This document shows positions 52,532 to 61,814 of a DNA stretch of 64,000 nucleotides, in pieces. Made by a program: the position numbers and the translations under genes. Each line of letters opens with the position of its first letter. Position 1 is the first letter of the stretch. This DNA is from Chloroflexota bacterium. GTDB lineage: Bacteria > Chloroflexota > Anaerolineae > J036 > Brachytrichaceae. Location of the stretch: assembly GCA_025354985.1 (NCBI GenBank), contig JANXLU010000068.1, positions 124,001 through 188,000 on the forward strand. The letters are read 5' to 3'. Below the pieces are notes generated by a model, which ran no database searches, was not told where the DNA came from, and saw only the letters and a program-made list of their open reading frames with translations.

Positions 52532-53874
52532 TGATTTAGTAGGATGATGGCGCTATTGGCGCCCATTGAAACTGTCTTGTCAACTGTGGCACCTGAGATG
52601 GTTTTATACACCTTGTCAACATCAAATTTTTTGGTCTCTGTGGCCACATTTATCAAAACCAGACCGTTTGAAAACTGACGTTTATATATCCCGCTACTAC
52701 TCTTTGAGTAGGCTTCCAGTGGTGACCCAATTGGCGCTGTCAGGTAGGGATCATCCGCCAAGTTCGGAAATGCCGTTGCCTCAAACTGCAAATAGGAGTG
52801 ATTCCCATTTTTGCCCACGAGATAACTCACCACCGTATATTGCAACCATTGGCGAGCCAGCTCCGCTGTCACATCAGTAATCACTATACGCGTGGACAAA
52901 AGCACAATCCGACCATCAGAACTTGCGGAACCCAACAAATCAATGTCTTTCTTCCAATCCTCTTCTTTCTTAAACGACGTTACTTTGCCGGCGGGTGCTC
53001 GTAAGAATTCATCAACCTTTACGCCGTCCACAATCGACGCCAACTCCAGCGCCTCGGTCGCCTTTTTGCCAAACGCGTCACCGTCGGTCCAGGCGTAACC
53101 GCCGGCCACTATCAGTTTGTCGGGAATCCGTGCCCGCACTGCCCGCAACAACCCTTCGACCGCATCTTTGCGCTGTTGGTCGGTAAATAGCTTTGTGCCC
53201 GTATAGACTGGTCCGGCATCCACCCTGATCAAGTCAGTGCCCAATCCCTCCAGGACGATTCCGTCCAACCCGCCGCTGCGCACGATTCCCAGCGAATCAT
53301 CCGCCAACAGCGCACGAACCTCTGGATCGCGAATATTCAACAATGGTTCTTTGTTTGTGCTCGCCAAAGCTACTGCTTGTTTGGCGTCATATAGAAAAAG
53401 GTTGGGTTTCGCGGACCTGACGGCCGTGATCGTACCGCTATAGCCAAAATAGACTTGTCGCGCCCCCAACGTGACCAACGTCGGATTAGCCTTTCGCGTG
53501 GCCGATGCGACCTCGCCCACGGCAATGTCCGCAACTCTTGAGATCACCGACCCGGCCCCGGGACTGTTCAACCACAACCCGACCGCAGCCGATGTATCAA
53601 TTGGCAACCGTTTCGCCACAGGTGGAGCTGGCGCAGGAGTTGCCGATGCAAGGGCCAACAAAGTCGCGGTTGGCTGCACTTGCGGCGGCGTCTGCGCCGT
53701 GACGTAAGCCACTGGCGACGGGAATTGACTTACGGCAGGCCGTGCCGCAGTTGCGCAACCTACCAGCACGGTGGCGGCTAGCGCCGTCGCTGCCAGCCCG
53801 AGGATCAAACGTATCTGTTTGACCCCAATCCCGGTACCCTGACCAGCGTCAACGCGCATGTGCACCAAACTCAC
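52528..53874 (-). CDS. lipoprotein with TIM-barrel-like putative glycoside hydrolase domain (GHL15-like)
   Basis: A 448-residue protein (GTG at 53874, or 443 from the ATG at 53859). A hydrophobic core and lipobox LVGC near residue 39 mark a lipoprotein, followed by a Pro/Ala/Thr linker. The domain after residue 90 has [31 protein letters not shown] and [13 protein letters not shown], which resembles the putative glycoside hydrolase GHL15/DUF4015 pattern; the acids in [10 protein letters not shown] could be catalytic. The GTG overlaps the dnaJ stop and its stop overlaps the hisS start. It therefore sits oddly inside the heat-shock operon. Confidence 0.65.
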   Translation of the reverse strand: MSLVHMRVDAGQGTGIGVKQIRLILGLAATALAATVLVGCATAARPAVSQFPSPVAYVTAQTPPQVQPTATLLALASATPAPAPPVAKRLPIDTSAAVGLWLNSPGAGSVISRVADIAVGEVASATRKANPTLVTLGARQVYFGYSGTITAVRSAKPNLFLYDAKQAVALASTNKEPLLNIRDPEVRALLADDSLGIVRSGGLDGIVLEGLGTDLIRVDAGPVYTGTKLFTDQQRKDAVEGLLRAVRARIPDKLIVAGGYAWTDGDAFGKKATEALELASIVDGVKVDEFLRAPAGKVTSFKKEEDWKKDIDLLGSASSDGRIVLLSTRIVITDVTAELARQWLQYTVVSYLVGKNGNHSYLQFEATAFPNLADDPYLTAPIGSPLEAYSKSSSGIYKRQFSNGLVLINVATETKKFDVDKVYKTISGATVDKTVSMGANSAIILLNQ

Positions 53875-54995
53875 ACGCCAAATGCGTCTTTAAGCCGGTC
53901 AAAAAAGCCCTTCTCACTTTGAGGGGTGACTTCCTTGCCCATCGTTTTTGCAAGGTCTGTCAAAATACGACGCTGTTCGCTCGTTAGCGACTTGGGGATG
54001 TTCACATTGACAATCACAACTTCGTCTCCACGCACGCCACCCCGCCTCAGGTGGGGCACACCCTTCCCTTTAATCCGAAACACGCTTCCGCCTTGCGTGC
54101 CGGGTGGAATCGTCAGCTTGTCCTTGCCATCGACGGTTGGTACTTCAATCTCGTCACCCATTGCAGCTTGTGCCATGTTTATGCCAAGCTCAACAATGAC
54201 ATCCTGATCCTTTCGCCTAAAGTATTGGTGAGGAGTTACGTTAACCACCACGTATAGGTTACCTGCAGGGCCACCGTTCAGTCCGGGCTCGCCCTCGCTG
54301 TTCAAACGCACTTGGGTGCCGTTGTCCACGCCGGGCGGAATGTTTACGCGCAGTGTTTTGCTAACCCGAATCTGCTTCTTTCCACCGCACTGTTTGCAGG
54401 GAGTGGGAATAATCTCGCCGGTTCCTCCACACGTTGGGCAGGTTGTCACGTTTACAAACGAGCCCAAAATACTTTGCTGCACACGGCGAACCTCGCCAGA
54501 ACCACTACACGTTTTGCATTTCCCAGGACTTGTTCCCGGTTCGCACCCGCTTGCGTTGCACCGGGGACACATGTCGCTACGCGCAACGTCGATGTCACGG
54601 TCAATACCGAAGACGGCCTCCATGAAGTCAAGCTTCAGGTCAAACCGCAGATCAGCGCCGCGTCGCGGACTGCGCCGACTTTGCTGTGCATTTTGGCGTT
54701 GAAAGCCACCAAAGAAATCGCTGAAGATTTCGTTTATGTCCGAGAATCCCCCATAATCTGGTGTTCCCTGGCCATTTGCCGTATGGCCGTAGCGATCGTA
54801 GGCTGCACGCTTCTGGTCATCGCTTAGATTCTCGTAGGCCTCGTTGACTTCCTTGAATTTAGCTTCCGCACCAGCCTCCCGATTTATGTCCGGGTGATAT
54901 TTCCGAGCCATGGCGCGAAACGCTTTTTTCACGTCGTCTGCCGTCGCACTGCGCTCAATGCCCAGCACTTCATAATAATCGCGTTTGTTCGCCAT
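53871..54995 (-). CDS. dnaJ: chaperone protein DnaJ
   Basis: A 374-residue co-chaperone. The J domain (residues 1-66) has the HPD motif in KYHPDINR. A short Gly/Phe region ([19 protein letters not shown]) follows. Four zinc motifs are present: [24 protein letters not shown] and CKQCGGKK, about residues 142-210. The C-terminal substrate domains ([19 protein letters not shown]) are normal. It delivers unfolded protein to DnaK. It lies about 80 bases after dnaK, separated by a hairpin. Confidence 0.97.
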   Translation of the reverse strand: MANKRDYYEVLGIERSATADDVKKAFRAMARKYHPDINREAGAEAKFKEVNEAYENLSDDQKRAAYDRYGHTANGQGTPDYGGFSDINEIFSDFFGGFQRQNAQQSRRSPRRGADLRFDLKLDFMEAVFGIDRDIDVARSDMCPRCNASGCEPGTSPGKCKTCSGSGEVRRVQQSILGSFVNVTTCPTCGGTGEIIPTPCKQCGGKKQIRVSKTLRVNIPPGVDNGTQVRLNSEGEPGLNGGPAGNLYVVVNVTPHQYFRRKDQDVIVELGINMAQAAMGDEIEVPTVDGKDKLTIPPGTQGGSVFRIKGKGVPHLRRGGVRGDEVVIVNVNIPKSLTSEQRRILTDLAKTMGKEVTPQSEKGFFDRLKDAFGV

Positions 54996-55031
54996 AATTG
55001 TTGCGCATCCACCGCGCGCGTAGCCTTATGT

Positions 55032-55056
55032 GGGTCTGGGCTATGAACCCAGACCC
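55032..55056 (-). terminator. hairpin between dnaK and dnaJ
   Basis: A nine-base-pair inverted repeat (GGGTCTGGG and its complement) with a 7-base loop (CTATGAA); one more T-A pair extends the stem. It lies in the 80-base gap between dnaK and dnaJ, on an mRNA transcribed minus. There is no strong U-run, so it more likely attenuates dnaJ or protects the dnaK message. Confidence 0.7.
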
Positions 55057-55076
55057 AAACTTATGTACAAAATGTG

Positions 55077-56975
55077 CTATTTGTCCTCGCGGAACTCCCC
55101 ATCGACCACATCGCCTTCCGGTGCTGCTTCTGGTCCGGCGCCGTCGGCTGCTGAGGGTGCACCGCCATCCGGGGCGGTGTACATACTCGCACCAACTTGC
55201 GACATGACATTCTTAAGGTCGTCTACTGCCTTGCGCATTCCGGAGGCATCACCGGTGATGATCGCGTCGCGAACGTCCTTGATCTTGGATTCGAGCTCGG
55301 ATTTTTTGTCCGCTGGAATCTTTTCACCGTTGTCCTTCAACAATTTTTCGGCCTGATACGCGGAGTTATCAGCCTCATTTTTTACCTCGATTGCCTCTTT
55401 GCGTGACTTGTCTGCGGCTGAGTTTGCCTGTGCCTCGCGCACCATTCGCTCGATCTCTTCCTTTTGCAATCCGCTGCTCGAAGTAATTGTGATATGCGAG
55501 GATTTGCCCGTCGCCTTGTCACTCGCCGTAACGTTCAAAATGCCGTTTGCATCAATGTCAAAACTGACCTCAACTTGGGGCACGCCGCGTGGAGCCGGGG
55601 GAATTCCATCAAGAATAAACTTGCCCAGGCTTTTGTTGTCTGTAGCCATGGGTCGCTCACCCTGAACCACATGAATCTCCACACTACTTTGCATGTCACT
55701 CGCAGTGCTAAACACTTGGCTGCGTTTGGTGGGAATTGTGGTGTTACGCTCTATCAGGGGCGTGGCTACGCCGCCGAGGGTTTCAATGCTCAGGGAAAGT
55801 GGCGTCACGTCGAGCAACAAGACGTCCTTGACCTCTCCACCCAGGACGCCGGCCTGCACTGCGGCGCCGATTGCGACAACTTCATCCGGATTAACGGTTC
55901 GGTTGGGCTCCTTGCCAAATAGTTTTCGAGCCAACTGCTGCACGGCAGGCATGCGGGTCATACCGCCAACCATCACGACCTCATTTACCTTGCTGGTGTC
56001 GATACCGGCATCCTTTAGGGCCAGGCGACAGGGTTCGGCGCTTCGACTGATCAATCCGTCCGTCATTTGCTCGAGCTTGCTGCGCGTCAATCGAACCACA
56101 AGATGCTTTGGCCCGCTTGCATCGGCCGTCAAATAGGGCAGGTTAATTTCGGTCTCCATGACGGTGCTCAATTCAATCTTGGCCTTTTCGGCGGCTTCCT
56201 TCAATCGCTGCAATGCCTGGCGATCCTTGCTGATGTCGATCCCATTTTCTCGACGAAATTCATCAATCAGCCAGTTCATGACCACAATGTCAAAGTCATC
56301 GCCGCCGAGGAACGTGTCACCATTGGTGGCCTTGACCTCAAACACACCGTCGCCGACATCCAGAACACTCACATCAAAGGTGCCGCCGCCCAAGTCATAA
56401 ACGACGATCGTTTCATCCTTTTTCCGGTCTAGACCATACGCCAGCGAGGATGCAGTGGGCTCGTTGATGATTCGCAGAACTTCCAGACCGGCGATCTTTC
56501 CAGCGTCCTTGGTGGCCTGCCTTTGGCTGTCGTTGAAATAAGCAGGCACCGTAATGACGGCCTGTGTCACTGTGTCGCCAAGATACGCCTCGGCATCCGC
56601 CTTGATTTTTTGCAGAATCATCGCGCTAATTTCCTGAGGCGAGTACTCCTGACCACCCATGATGACACGTACATCGCCGTTTGGTGCGCCCACAACGCGA
56701 TAAGGAACAACCTTCATCGCGCGCTGCACTTCTGGATCGGTAAATTTTCGACCCATAAACCGCTTTACCGAAAAAATGGTGTTCTCGGGATTGGTTACTG
56801 CTTGTCGCTTGGCGACCTGCCCGACCATGCGCTCACCAGTTTTCGGGTTAACCGCCACGATTGAAGGGATAAGTCGCGATCCTTCCGCGCTCGCAATAAC
56901 GGATGGCTCCCCACCCTCCATAACGGCCACCACACTGTTTGTGGTCCCAAGATCGATTCCAATGATTTTTCCCAT
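55077..56975 (-). CDS. dnaK: chaperone protein DnaK (Hsp70)
   Basis: A 632-residue Hsp70. It begins [50 protein letters not shown] and the linker [18 protein letters not shown] are all classic. The acidic tail ([13 protein letters not shown]) is present. I chose ATG 56975 because the 18 residues upstream are not DnaK-like. It overlaps no neighbour and follows grpE by 16 bases. Its expression should be controlled by the CIRCE site ahead of hrcA. Confidence 0.98.
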   Translation of the reverse strand: MGKIIGIDLGTTNSVVAVMEGGEPSVIASAEGSRLIPSIVAVNPKTGERMVGQVAKRQAVTNPENTIFSVKRFMGRKFTDPEVQRAMKVVPYRVVGAPNGDVRVIMGGQEYSPQEISAMILQKIKADAEAYLGDTVTQAVITVPAYFNDSQRQATKDAGKIAGLEVLRIINEPTASSLAYGLDRKKDETIVVYDLGGGTFDVSVLDVGDGVFEVKATNGDTFLGGDDFDIVVMNWLIDEFRRENGIDISKDRQALQRLKEAAEKAKIELSTVMETEINLPYLTADASGPKHLVVRLTRSKLEQMTDGLISRSAEPCRLALKDAGIDTSKVNEVVMVGGMTRMPAVQQLARKLFGKEPNRTVNPDEVVAIGAAVQAGVLGGEVKDVLLLDVTPLSLSIETLGGVATPLIERNTTIPTKRSQVFSTASDMQSSVEIHVVQGERPMATDNKSLGKFILDGIPPAPRGVPQVEVSFDIDANGILNVTASDKATGKSSHITITSSSGLQKEEIERMVREAQANSAADKSRKEAIEVKNEADNSAYQAEKLLKDNGEKIPADKKSELESKIKDVRDAIITGDASGMRKAVDDLKNVMSQVGASMYTAPDGGAPSAADGAGPEAAPEGDVVDGEFREDK

Positions 56976-56991
56976 TTGATGTTTTCCCCTT

Positions 56992-57534
56992 TTACTTCGC
57001 AACCCGGACGAGCGCGGGCCGCAACACACGTTCGCTCAGTTTGTAACCCTTCTGCAATTCTTCGATTACGCGCCCGCTCTCAATCCCATCTTTGTCATCA
57101 TGGCTTATGGCTTCATGATGAGTAGGATCAAACATGTCTCCAGGCTTGACCTCGATGAGTTTTACGCCTTCTGATTCCAAAACCAGACCGAATTTGCGCT
57201 GGATCAACAACATTCCTTCGATCCACGTTGTACCCTTTAATCCATCTGGCAAGGTCTTCCCGGCACGCTCAAAGTCGTCAAGCACCGGCAACAATTTGGC
57301 AAGCAAACTCGATGTTGCAAACGTGCGCAAGTTTGCCAGGTCGGCTTCCTGTCGCTTTTTATAATTGCTAAATTCCGCCCGTGAACGTTGCCAACCATCG
57401 AGGTTCTCCCTGGACTTGGTTTCAGCTTCGATCAGCTTGGCTGTCAGCGCGTTAAGTTCAAGTTGCAGGGATGTCTGCCCGTTCTCGGGCGACGCCGCAT
57501 CTTGTGTCGTTGTATTACTCGTTGGCTCATCCAT
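56992..57534 (-). CDS. grpE: nucleotide exchange factor GrpE
   Basis: A 180-residue protein. The N-terminal third is acidic, then a long coiled coil leads to [21 protein letters not shown]. The C-terminal beta region has [21 protein letters not shown] and [25 protein letters not shown], the family signature. It releases ADP from DnaK. It lies between hrcA and dnaK in the same operon. Confidence 0.96.
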   Translation of the reverse strand: MDEPTSNTTTQDAASPENGQTSLQLELNALTAKLIEAETKSRENLDGWQRSRAEFSNYKKRQEADLANLRTFATSSLLAKLLPVLDDFERAGKTLPDGLKGTTWIEGMLLIQRKFGLVLESEGVKLIEVKPGDMFDPTHHEAISHDDKDGIESGRVIEELQKGYKLSERVLRPALVRVAK

Positions 57535-57577
57535 GACTTTCTAGTTTCGCATTACTCTATTTGATTTTTGTTGGCGG

Positions 57578-58594
57578 TTATTCGCCAAACGTATCCGTTA
57601 CAAGGTCGCTCATCAATTCGCTCAGATACCTCACCGTTCCTATAGCCCGACCATAGGGCATCCTGGTGGGTCCAACAACTCCCAGCGTGCCTGTGGCAAA
57701 TCCTTCCATTCCATAGCGCGCCAAAACCACACTGCACGAGCTTAGCTCCCGCCAGCGACCCTCACCACCAATCACAACCCGAACCGTTCCCACGCGCGAA
57801 TCATGTATTTCGTCCAACAGACCACGGCTCTCCAGCGCATTAACCAGCGCACGCGCGTCGGCTTGGGCTCGAAATTCGGGTTCTTGCAGCACTTCGGTCA
57901 GCCCGTCGCGCACAACTTCACTGTTTGACGGTCCATCTGTTTGCATAAGTGCCATAACAATCGCGAGCACTGTCTGCTCCAGCTCGGAAAGTTCGTGGCG
58001 ATGGGTCTTGACCGATTGCTCATCGCGACCGGCAAACAGGTTATTTAGACGGTTGGATGACTGGGTCAGGAGGTTCTGATCCGCAGGCTCGCGAAGCTGC
58101 ACCATTTGTTGACGCACGGTGCCCCCTTGCATCACCAACACGAGAAGCACCGTCGTCGATTGAATGCTGATTAGCTGAATAGTCCGCAACCTGGGGTTTT
58201 CAATCTTTGGCGCCGTGATAACCGCCGCGCTGCGCACCGAGCGCGCCATCACCGCCGCGGCCAAATTCATCCACGCCCCTACTTCTAGCTTTGACTGATG
58301 AAACTGATGTCGGATAGTGTTGCGTTCCTCGAGCGGCAGCTCCACTTCTCCAAGCAGCCGTTCAACAAAATAGCGATAGCCGGCATCCGTTGGCTGCCTA
58401 CCCGCAGAGGTATGCGGATGGGTTAGAAAGCCCTTTGCCTCCAGTGCAGCCATTTCATTCCGCACTGTGGCGCTCGAAACGTCGATCGACGAGTGCTCTA
58501 GCAACGCCTTGCTGCTAACTGGTTGTGGATTCGAAATATAGCTTCGAATCACCACACCCAATATAGATTGCTGACGCGGTGTAAGTTCTTCCAT
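57578..58594 (-). CDS. hrcA: heat-inducible transcription repressor HrcA
   Basis: A 338-residue repressor. The N-terminal wHTH (ELTPRQQSILGVVIRSYI, then NPQPVSSKALLEHSSIDVSSATVRNEMAALE) is typical, with KGFLTHPHTSAGRQPTDAGYRYFV next. The C-terminal IGGEG and GVVGPTRMPYGRAIGTVRYLSELM are conserved. It binds CIRCE and loses activity when GroEL is occupied. I chose ATG 58594; the longer frame would run into the CIRCE site at 58608-58634. Confidence 0.96.
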   Translation of the reverse strand: MEELTPRQQSILGVVIRSYISNPQPVSSKALLEHSSIDVSSATVRNEMAALEAKGFLTHPHTSAGRQPTDAGYRYFVERLLGEVELPLEERNTIRHQFHQSKLEVGAWMNLAAAVMARSVRSAAVITAPKIENPRLRTIQLISIQSTTVLLVLVMQGGTVRQQMVQLREPADQNLLTQSSNRLNNLFAGRDEQSVKTHRHELSELEQTVLAIVMALMQTDGPSNSEVVRDGLTEVLQEPEFRAQADARALVNALESRGLLDEIHDSRVGTVRVVIGGEGRWRELSSCSVVLARYGMEGFATGTLGVVGPTRMPYGRAIGTVRYLSELMSDLVTDTFGE

Positions 58595-58607
58595 AACCCT
58601 GCGGTTG

Positions 58608-58634
58608 TTAGCACTCACTGCATGCGAGTGCCAA
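58608..58634. promoter_or_regulatory. CIRCE operator for HrcA
   Basis: TTAGCACTC, nine bases, GAGTGCCAA: one mismatch to the TTAGCACTC-N9-GAGTGCTAA consensus. It lies 13 bases before the hrcA start. It should make the hrcA-grpE-dnaK-dnaJ and downstream genes heat-inducible. Confidence 0.95.
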
Positions 58635-58758
58635 AACCCCAATCATGCTGATAATATCATGCAATAATGTTCTTTCTCAAATCTAGACAGACGAACTGTT
58701 TGCGGAATTGTGTTCCACTGCCTGCCACTCGGCAATTCCCTGGCATACAATCGGTGGA

Positions 58759-59937
58759 ATGAGCAACCTACCAATAGGTTTTAGGGCAGCAGGCGTGGCC
58801 GCAGGGATCAAAAAGGCAGCGGGGGCTTTGGATGTAGCTTTGATCGCCAGCAACACCAGTTGCAAAGCTGCAGCCGTATTCACCTCAAATAAGGTTAAAG
58901 CAGCGTGTGTTTTGCGCGGTAAAAACCAGATTGCGGCGAACGCCACGGACTTTAGAGCCGTGTTGATAAATGCCGGCTGTGCAAATGCGGTAACAGGCGA
59001 TTTGGGTGTTCGAAACGCGGAAGATTCCGCGGCTGCCGTTGCGGCAGCGCTGGGCTTGGAGACTGCCGCGCAGGTCATGACCATGAGCACTGGTGTTATC
59101 GGCGTGCAGCTTCCCATGGACAAGCTTCGGCATGGCATTCTTTTGGCGGCGCAGGCTGTCACAGAATCAGGCTTCGAAGACGCTTCGCGCGCCATTATGA
59201 CGACTGACACGGTGCCGAAAACCTCCACGGGCGTTTTCACGTCAGGGGGCAAGGCCTACATGATTACAGGCATGGCCAAGGGCAGCGGGATGATTCACCC
59301 AAATATGGCGACCATGCTCAGTCTGATCATGACTGATGCGGACGTGAGCGCAACACGACTGCGCCTGGCGCTACGCCGCGCGGCAGATCGCAGCTTCAAT
59401 TCAATAAGCGTCGACGGCGATACAAGCACAAATGACACGTTGCTTGTTTTGGCGAACGGTGCTTCCGAAGCCCGCCCCTCCGAAGCGGATTTTGAACTGG
59501 CATTGACCCAAATTTGCAGCGATCTTGCCCGCCAGGTGGCACGCGACGGCGAAGGCGCAACGAAGCTAATCACAATTCGAGTAACTGGAGCGCATACCGA
59601 AGCCATGGCCCGCAAGGTTGGTCGCTCAATCGCCGTGTCACCGCTGGTAAAAACCGCATTTTACGGAGAGGATGCCAACTGGGGAAGAATCTTGTGTGCC
59701 GCGGGATACAGCGGCGAGAATGTGGATCAAACCAAGTCAAGCCTGTGGTTTGGCGGTATCCATGTCTTGGACCGAGGCACCCCCACAGACTATAGCGAGG
59801 AAGCCGCCACGCTTGCACTAAAACCTCGTGAAGTTGCAATCCAACTGGACCTTGGCTTGGGCACCGCAGAGTCAACTGTGTGGACCTGTGACATGAGTCA
59901 CGAATACATAACAATAAATGGGAAATACCGTAGTTAG
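58759..59937 (+). CDS. argJ: bifunctional glutamate N-acetyltransferase / ornithine acetyltransferase ArgJ
   Basis: A 392-residue enzyme of arginine synthesis that moves acetyl groups between N-acetylornithine and glutamate. It cleaves itself at KGSGMIHPNMATM near residue 180, where the Thr becomes the nucleophile. FGEDANWGRI-like (YGEDANWGRILCAAGYSG) and the INGKYRS tail are standard. I chose ATG 58759 (MSNLPIGFRAAG), preceded by GGTGG; the earlier frame is not similar to ArgJ. The stop codon overlaps that of the convergent ABC ATPase gene by four bases. Its presence suggests an acetylated arginine route separate from the LysW route. Confidence 0.96.
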   Translation: MSNLPIGFRAAGVAAGIKKAAGALDVALIASNTSCKAAAVFTSNKVKAACVLRGKNQIAANATDFRAVLINAGCANAVTGDLGVRNAEDSAAAVAAALGLETAAQVMTMSTGVIGVQLPMDKLRHGILLAAQAVTESGFEDASRAIMTTDTVPKTSTGVFTSGGKAYMITGMAKGSGMIHPNMATMLSLIMTDADVSATRLRLALRRAADRSFNSISVDGDTSTNDTLLVLANGASEARPSEADFELALTQICSDLARQVARDGEGATKLITIRVTGAHTEAMARKVGRSIAVSPLVKTAFYGEDANWGRILCAAGYSGENVDQTKSSLWFGGIHVLDRGTPTDYSEEAATLALKPREVAIQLDLGLGTAESTVWTCDMSHEYITINGKYRS

Positions 59938-60626
59938 GTCAGAACGCTAAATTTGCCATCTTTGAGCGTATAAGCACGATCTGCCAGTGTCGCCACCTCG
60001 CCATTGTGGGTAACCATTACCAAGTTCTTGCCGGCTTGACGCGTAAGCGAGTCCAACAAAGCAATAACTTTTGCTCCGGTATCTGAATCCAGGTTTCCAG
60101 TTGGCTCGTCCGCAAGCACGACCAACGGATCAGAAACGAGCGCCCTGGCAATGGCGACACGCTGTTGCTCGCCACCACTAAGGTGATCGGGAAATGCAGC
60201 TGCACGCGCCACAATATCAACTCGATCCATCATGGCCAGCGCCCGTTCGCGATGACCGGTTTTCGTCGACCCAAGTTCAAGCGGCAACATGACATTTTCC
60301 AGCGCGGTCAAAGTGGGAATTAAGTTGAAGGCCTGAAAGACAAAGCCCACATGGTTACGCCGAAATAGGGTGCGATCCCGATCGGTCATCTGATTGATCG
60401 CTTGGCCCCGCACAAAAATGTCTCCAGAGCTTGGACTGTCAATTCCGCCAATCAGGTTCAACAGGGTGCTCTTGCCAGAACCGCTTTTGCCAAGTAGCAC
60501 TGTGAACTCACCTGGTCCCATGTTCAACGTTACATCATCGAGGATCGTGCGTTCGCGATCAGCCTCGGAAAATCGCTTGGTGACGTGCTTCAGTTTAATC
60601 AAAGGTTCATTTATTTGGTCTGCCAT
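59934..60626 (-). CDS. LolD/MacB-type ABC transporter ATPase
   Basis: A 230-residue ATPase. Walker A GKSGSGKS lies near residue 39. The [19 protein letters not shown]-loop region and LSGGEQQR signature fit the MacB/LolD class, as does [12 protein letters not shown]. No permease gene is beside it: the neighbours are argJ (convergent, overlapping by four bases) and tRNA-Val. Its partner must be elsewhere. ATG 60626 (MADQINEP) is preferred to 60641. Confidence 0.88.
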   Translation of the reverse strand: MADQINEPLIKLKHVTKRFSEADRERTILDDVTLNMGPGEFTVLLGKSGSGKSTLLNLIGGIDSPSSGDIFVRGQAINQMTDRDRTLFRRNHVGFVFQAFNLIPTLTALENVMLPLELGSTKTGHRERALAMMDRVDIVARAAAFPDHLSGGEQQRVAIARALVSDPLVVLADEPTGNLDSDTGAKVIALLDSLTRQAGKNLVMVTHNGEVATLADRAYTLKDGKFSVLT

Positions 60627-60645
60627 ACAAATTCTGGACACTTAA

Positions 60646-60675
60646 TTGCATACAATTTGCCACCCAACGTATAAT
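60646..60675 (+). promoter_or_regulatory. sigma70-type promoter of tRNA-Val
   Basis: TTGCAT (60646-60651), an 18-base spacer and a perfect TATAAT (60670-60675) end 12 bases ahead of the tRNA-Val 5' end. Spacing to the mature tRNA is as expected for a short leader. Confidence 0.65.
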
Positions 60676-60687
60676 CGACGAGCAAAA

Positions 60688-60761
60688 GGGCGGTTAGCTC
60701 AGTTGGTTAGAGCGTCTGTTTTACACACAGAAGGTCACAGGTTCGAGCCCTGTACTGCCCA
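60688..60761 (+). tRNA. tRNA-Val (anticodon TAC)
   Basis: A 74-base cloverleaf. Acceptor GGGCGGT pairs with ACTGCCC; anticodon stem TCTGT/ACAGA with loop TTTACAC gives TAC. The T arm is ACAGG-TTCGAGC-CCTGT. The discriminator is A and CCA is not encoded. A short T-run follows at 60774-60779. Confidence 0.97.
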
Positions 60762-60783
60762 TCAGATCCGAACTTTTTTGGTG

Positions 60784-61806
60784 TTAGTGCGATCCGCGCG
60801 ATTGTTTCCACGGACCAAACTCCATATACCAAAGCAGGTATATGCCCGCGAATACAACCGCCCCACCCAACAAATACGCGGCTACTCGATCGAGCATACT
60901 CACAAGCAACCCTGTAATTCCAAGGGCGACGCACACCAAATAAAGAACCATAACAGCCTCGCGCTTGCTCAATCCGTGATCCGCCAACCGGTGGGATGTG
61001 TGATCTTTTCCCGGTGTCGTTAGCGGATTTTTCCCGCGACGCAACCGTGAGATTGAAACCAGCGTGGTGTCAAACACCGGCAAAGCCAGAATGATCAACG
61101 GCACCGTCCAAGACACCGATTGCACCTGTGCAAATCGCAACTTGATGGCCACGCAACTAAGCAGGAAACCAATAAACATGCTACCCGAGTCACCCATAAA
61201 CACAGTTGCGGGGTTTAGGTTATAAAACAAAAAGCCCACGCAGGCGCCAACGAGCGCCGCAGCAAGTGCTCCAACCAAATACTGTCCGTTCATCACTGCG
61301 AGAACAAGAAAGAATGCCGAGATGACCGCACAAATACCTGCCAACAAGCCGTCCATATTGTCCAGAAAATTCATGGCATTGGTAATTCCGGCAATCCAGA
61401 CAATCGTCAACACCATATCCAACCATTCAATCTGAAATATCTGGATTTTTACGCCCGTGTAATAAATGAACCACGCCGCGGCCAGTTGCAATACAAGGCG
61501 CAAATAGGCGCTGAGTGAAAAGCGATCATCAGCGAGCCCCAAGAACGACATCAATGCTGCTCCAAACACCATTGCAGCGAGCTGCCGAAATTCAAACTGT
61601 TGCCCAAGTACCAAGGCCGCGGCCATGACACCGATAAATATTGCCAGGCCGCCCAGCCGGGGCACCGGTCGTGTGTGAATATCTCGTGCACGTGGTATGG
61701 CCATAACGCCAATGCGCGGCGCCAGCCATTTGCTAAGCGGCGTAATCGCGACGGCAATGACCATCGCTCCAAACAGCAAAATTACGATGGTGCTTTCGCT
61801 GGTCAT
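60784..61806 (-). CDS. WecA/MraY-like glycosyltransferase (second copy)
   Basis: A 340-residue membrane enzyme with about ten helices. NAMNFLDNMDGLLAGI near residue 153 fits NxxNxxDGxDGL with a DN in place of DG. LGLADDRFSLSAYLRL is the Asp-Asp loop, NPATVFMGDSGSMFIGFLL the following conserved stretch, and KDHTSHRLADHGLSKREA the histidine-containing cytoplasmic loop (HxxxR...). It transfers a sugar-1-phosphate to undecaprenyl phosphate. It sits eight bases after a TPR membrane protein gene and may serve the same surface-glycan or polymer pathway. The other copy at 1836-2867 is only distantly similar. Confidence 0.82.
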   Translation of the reverse strand: MTSESTIVILLFGAMVIAVAITPLSKWLAPRIGVMAIPRARDIHTRPVPRLGGLAIFIGVMAAALVLGQQFEFRQLAAMVFGAALMSFLGLADDRFSLSAYLRLVLQLAAAWFIYYTGVKIQIFQIEWLDMVLTIVWIAGITNAMNFLDNMDGLLAGICAVISAFFLVLAVMNGQYLVGALAAALVGACVGFLFYNLNPATVFMGDSGSMFIGFLLSCVAIKLRFAQVQSVSWTVPLIILALPVFDTTLVSISRLRRGKNPLTTPGKDHTSHRLADHGLSKREAVMVLYLVCVALGITGLLVSMLDRVAAYLLGGAVVFAGIYLLWYMEFGPWKQSRGSH

Positions 61807-61814
61807 GCGCCGAT

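Noticed and set aside
54312-54827. Long open frames on the plus strand opposite dnaJ and dnaK
   Set aside because: They mirror conserved chaperone genes and their translation has no known motif; they follow from the coding bias of the real strand.
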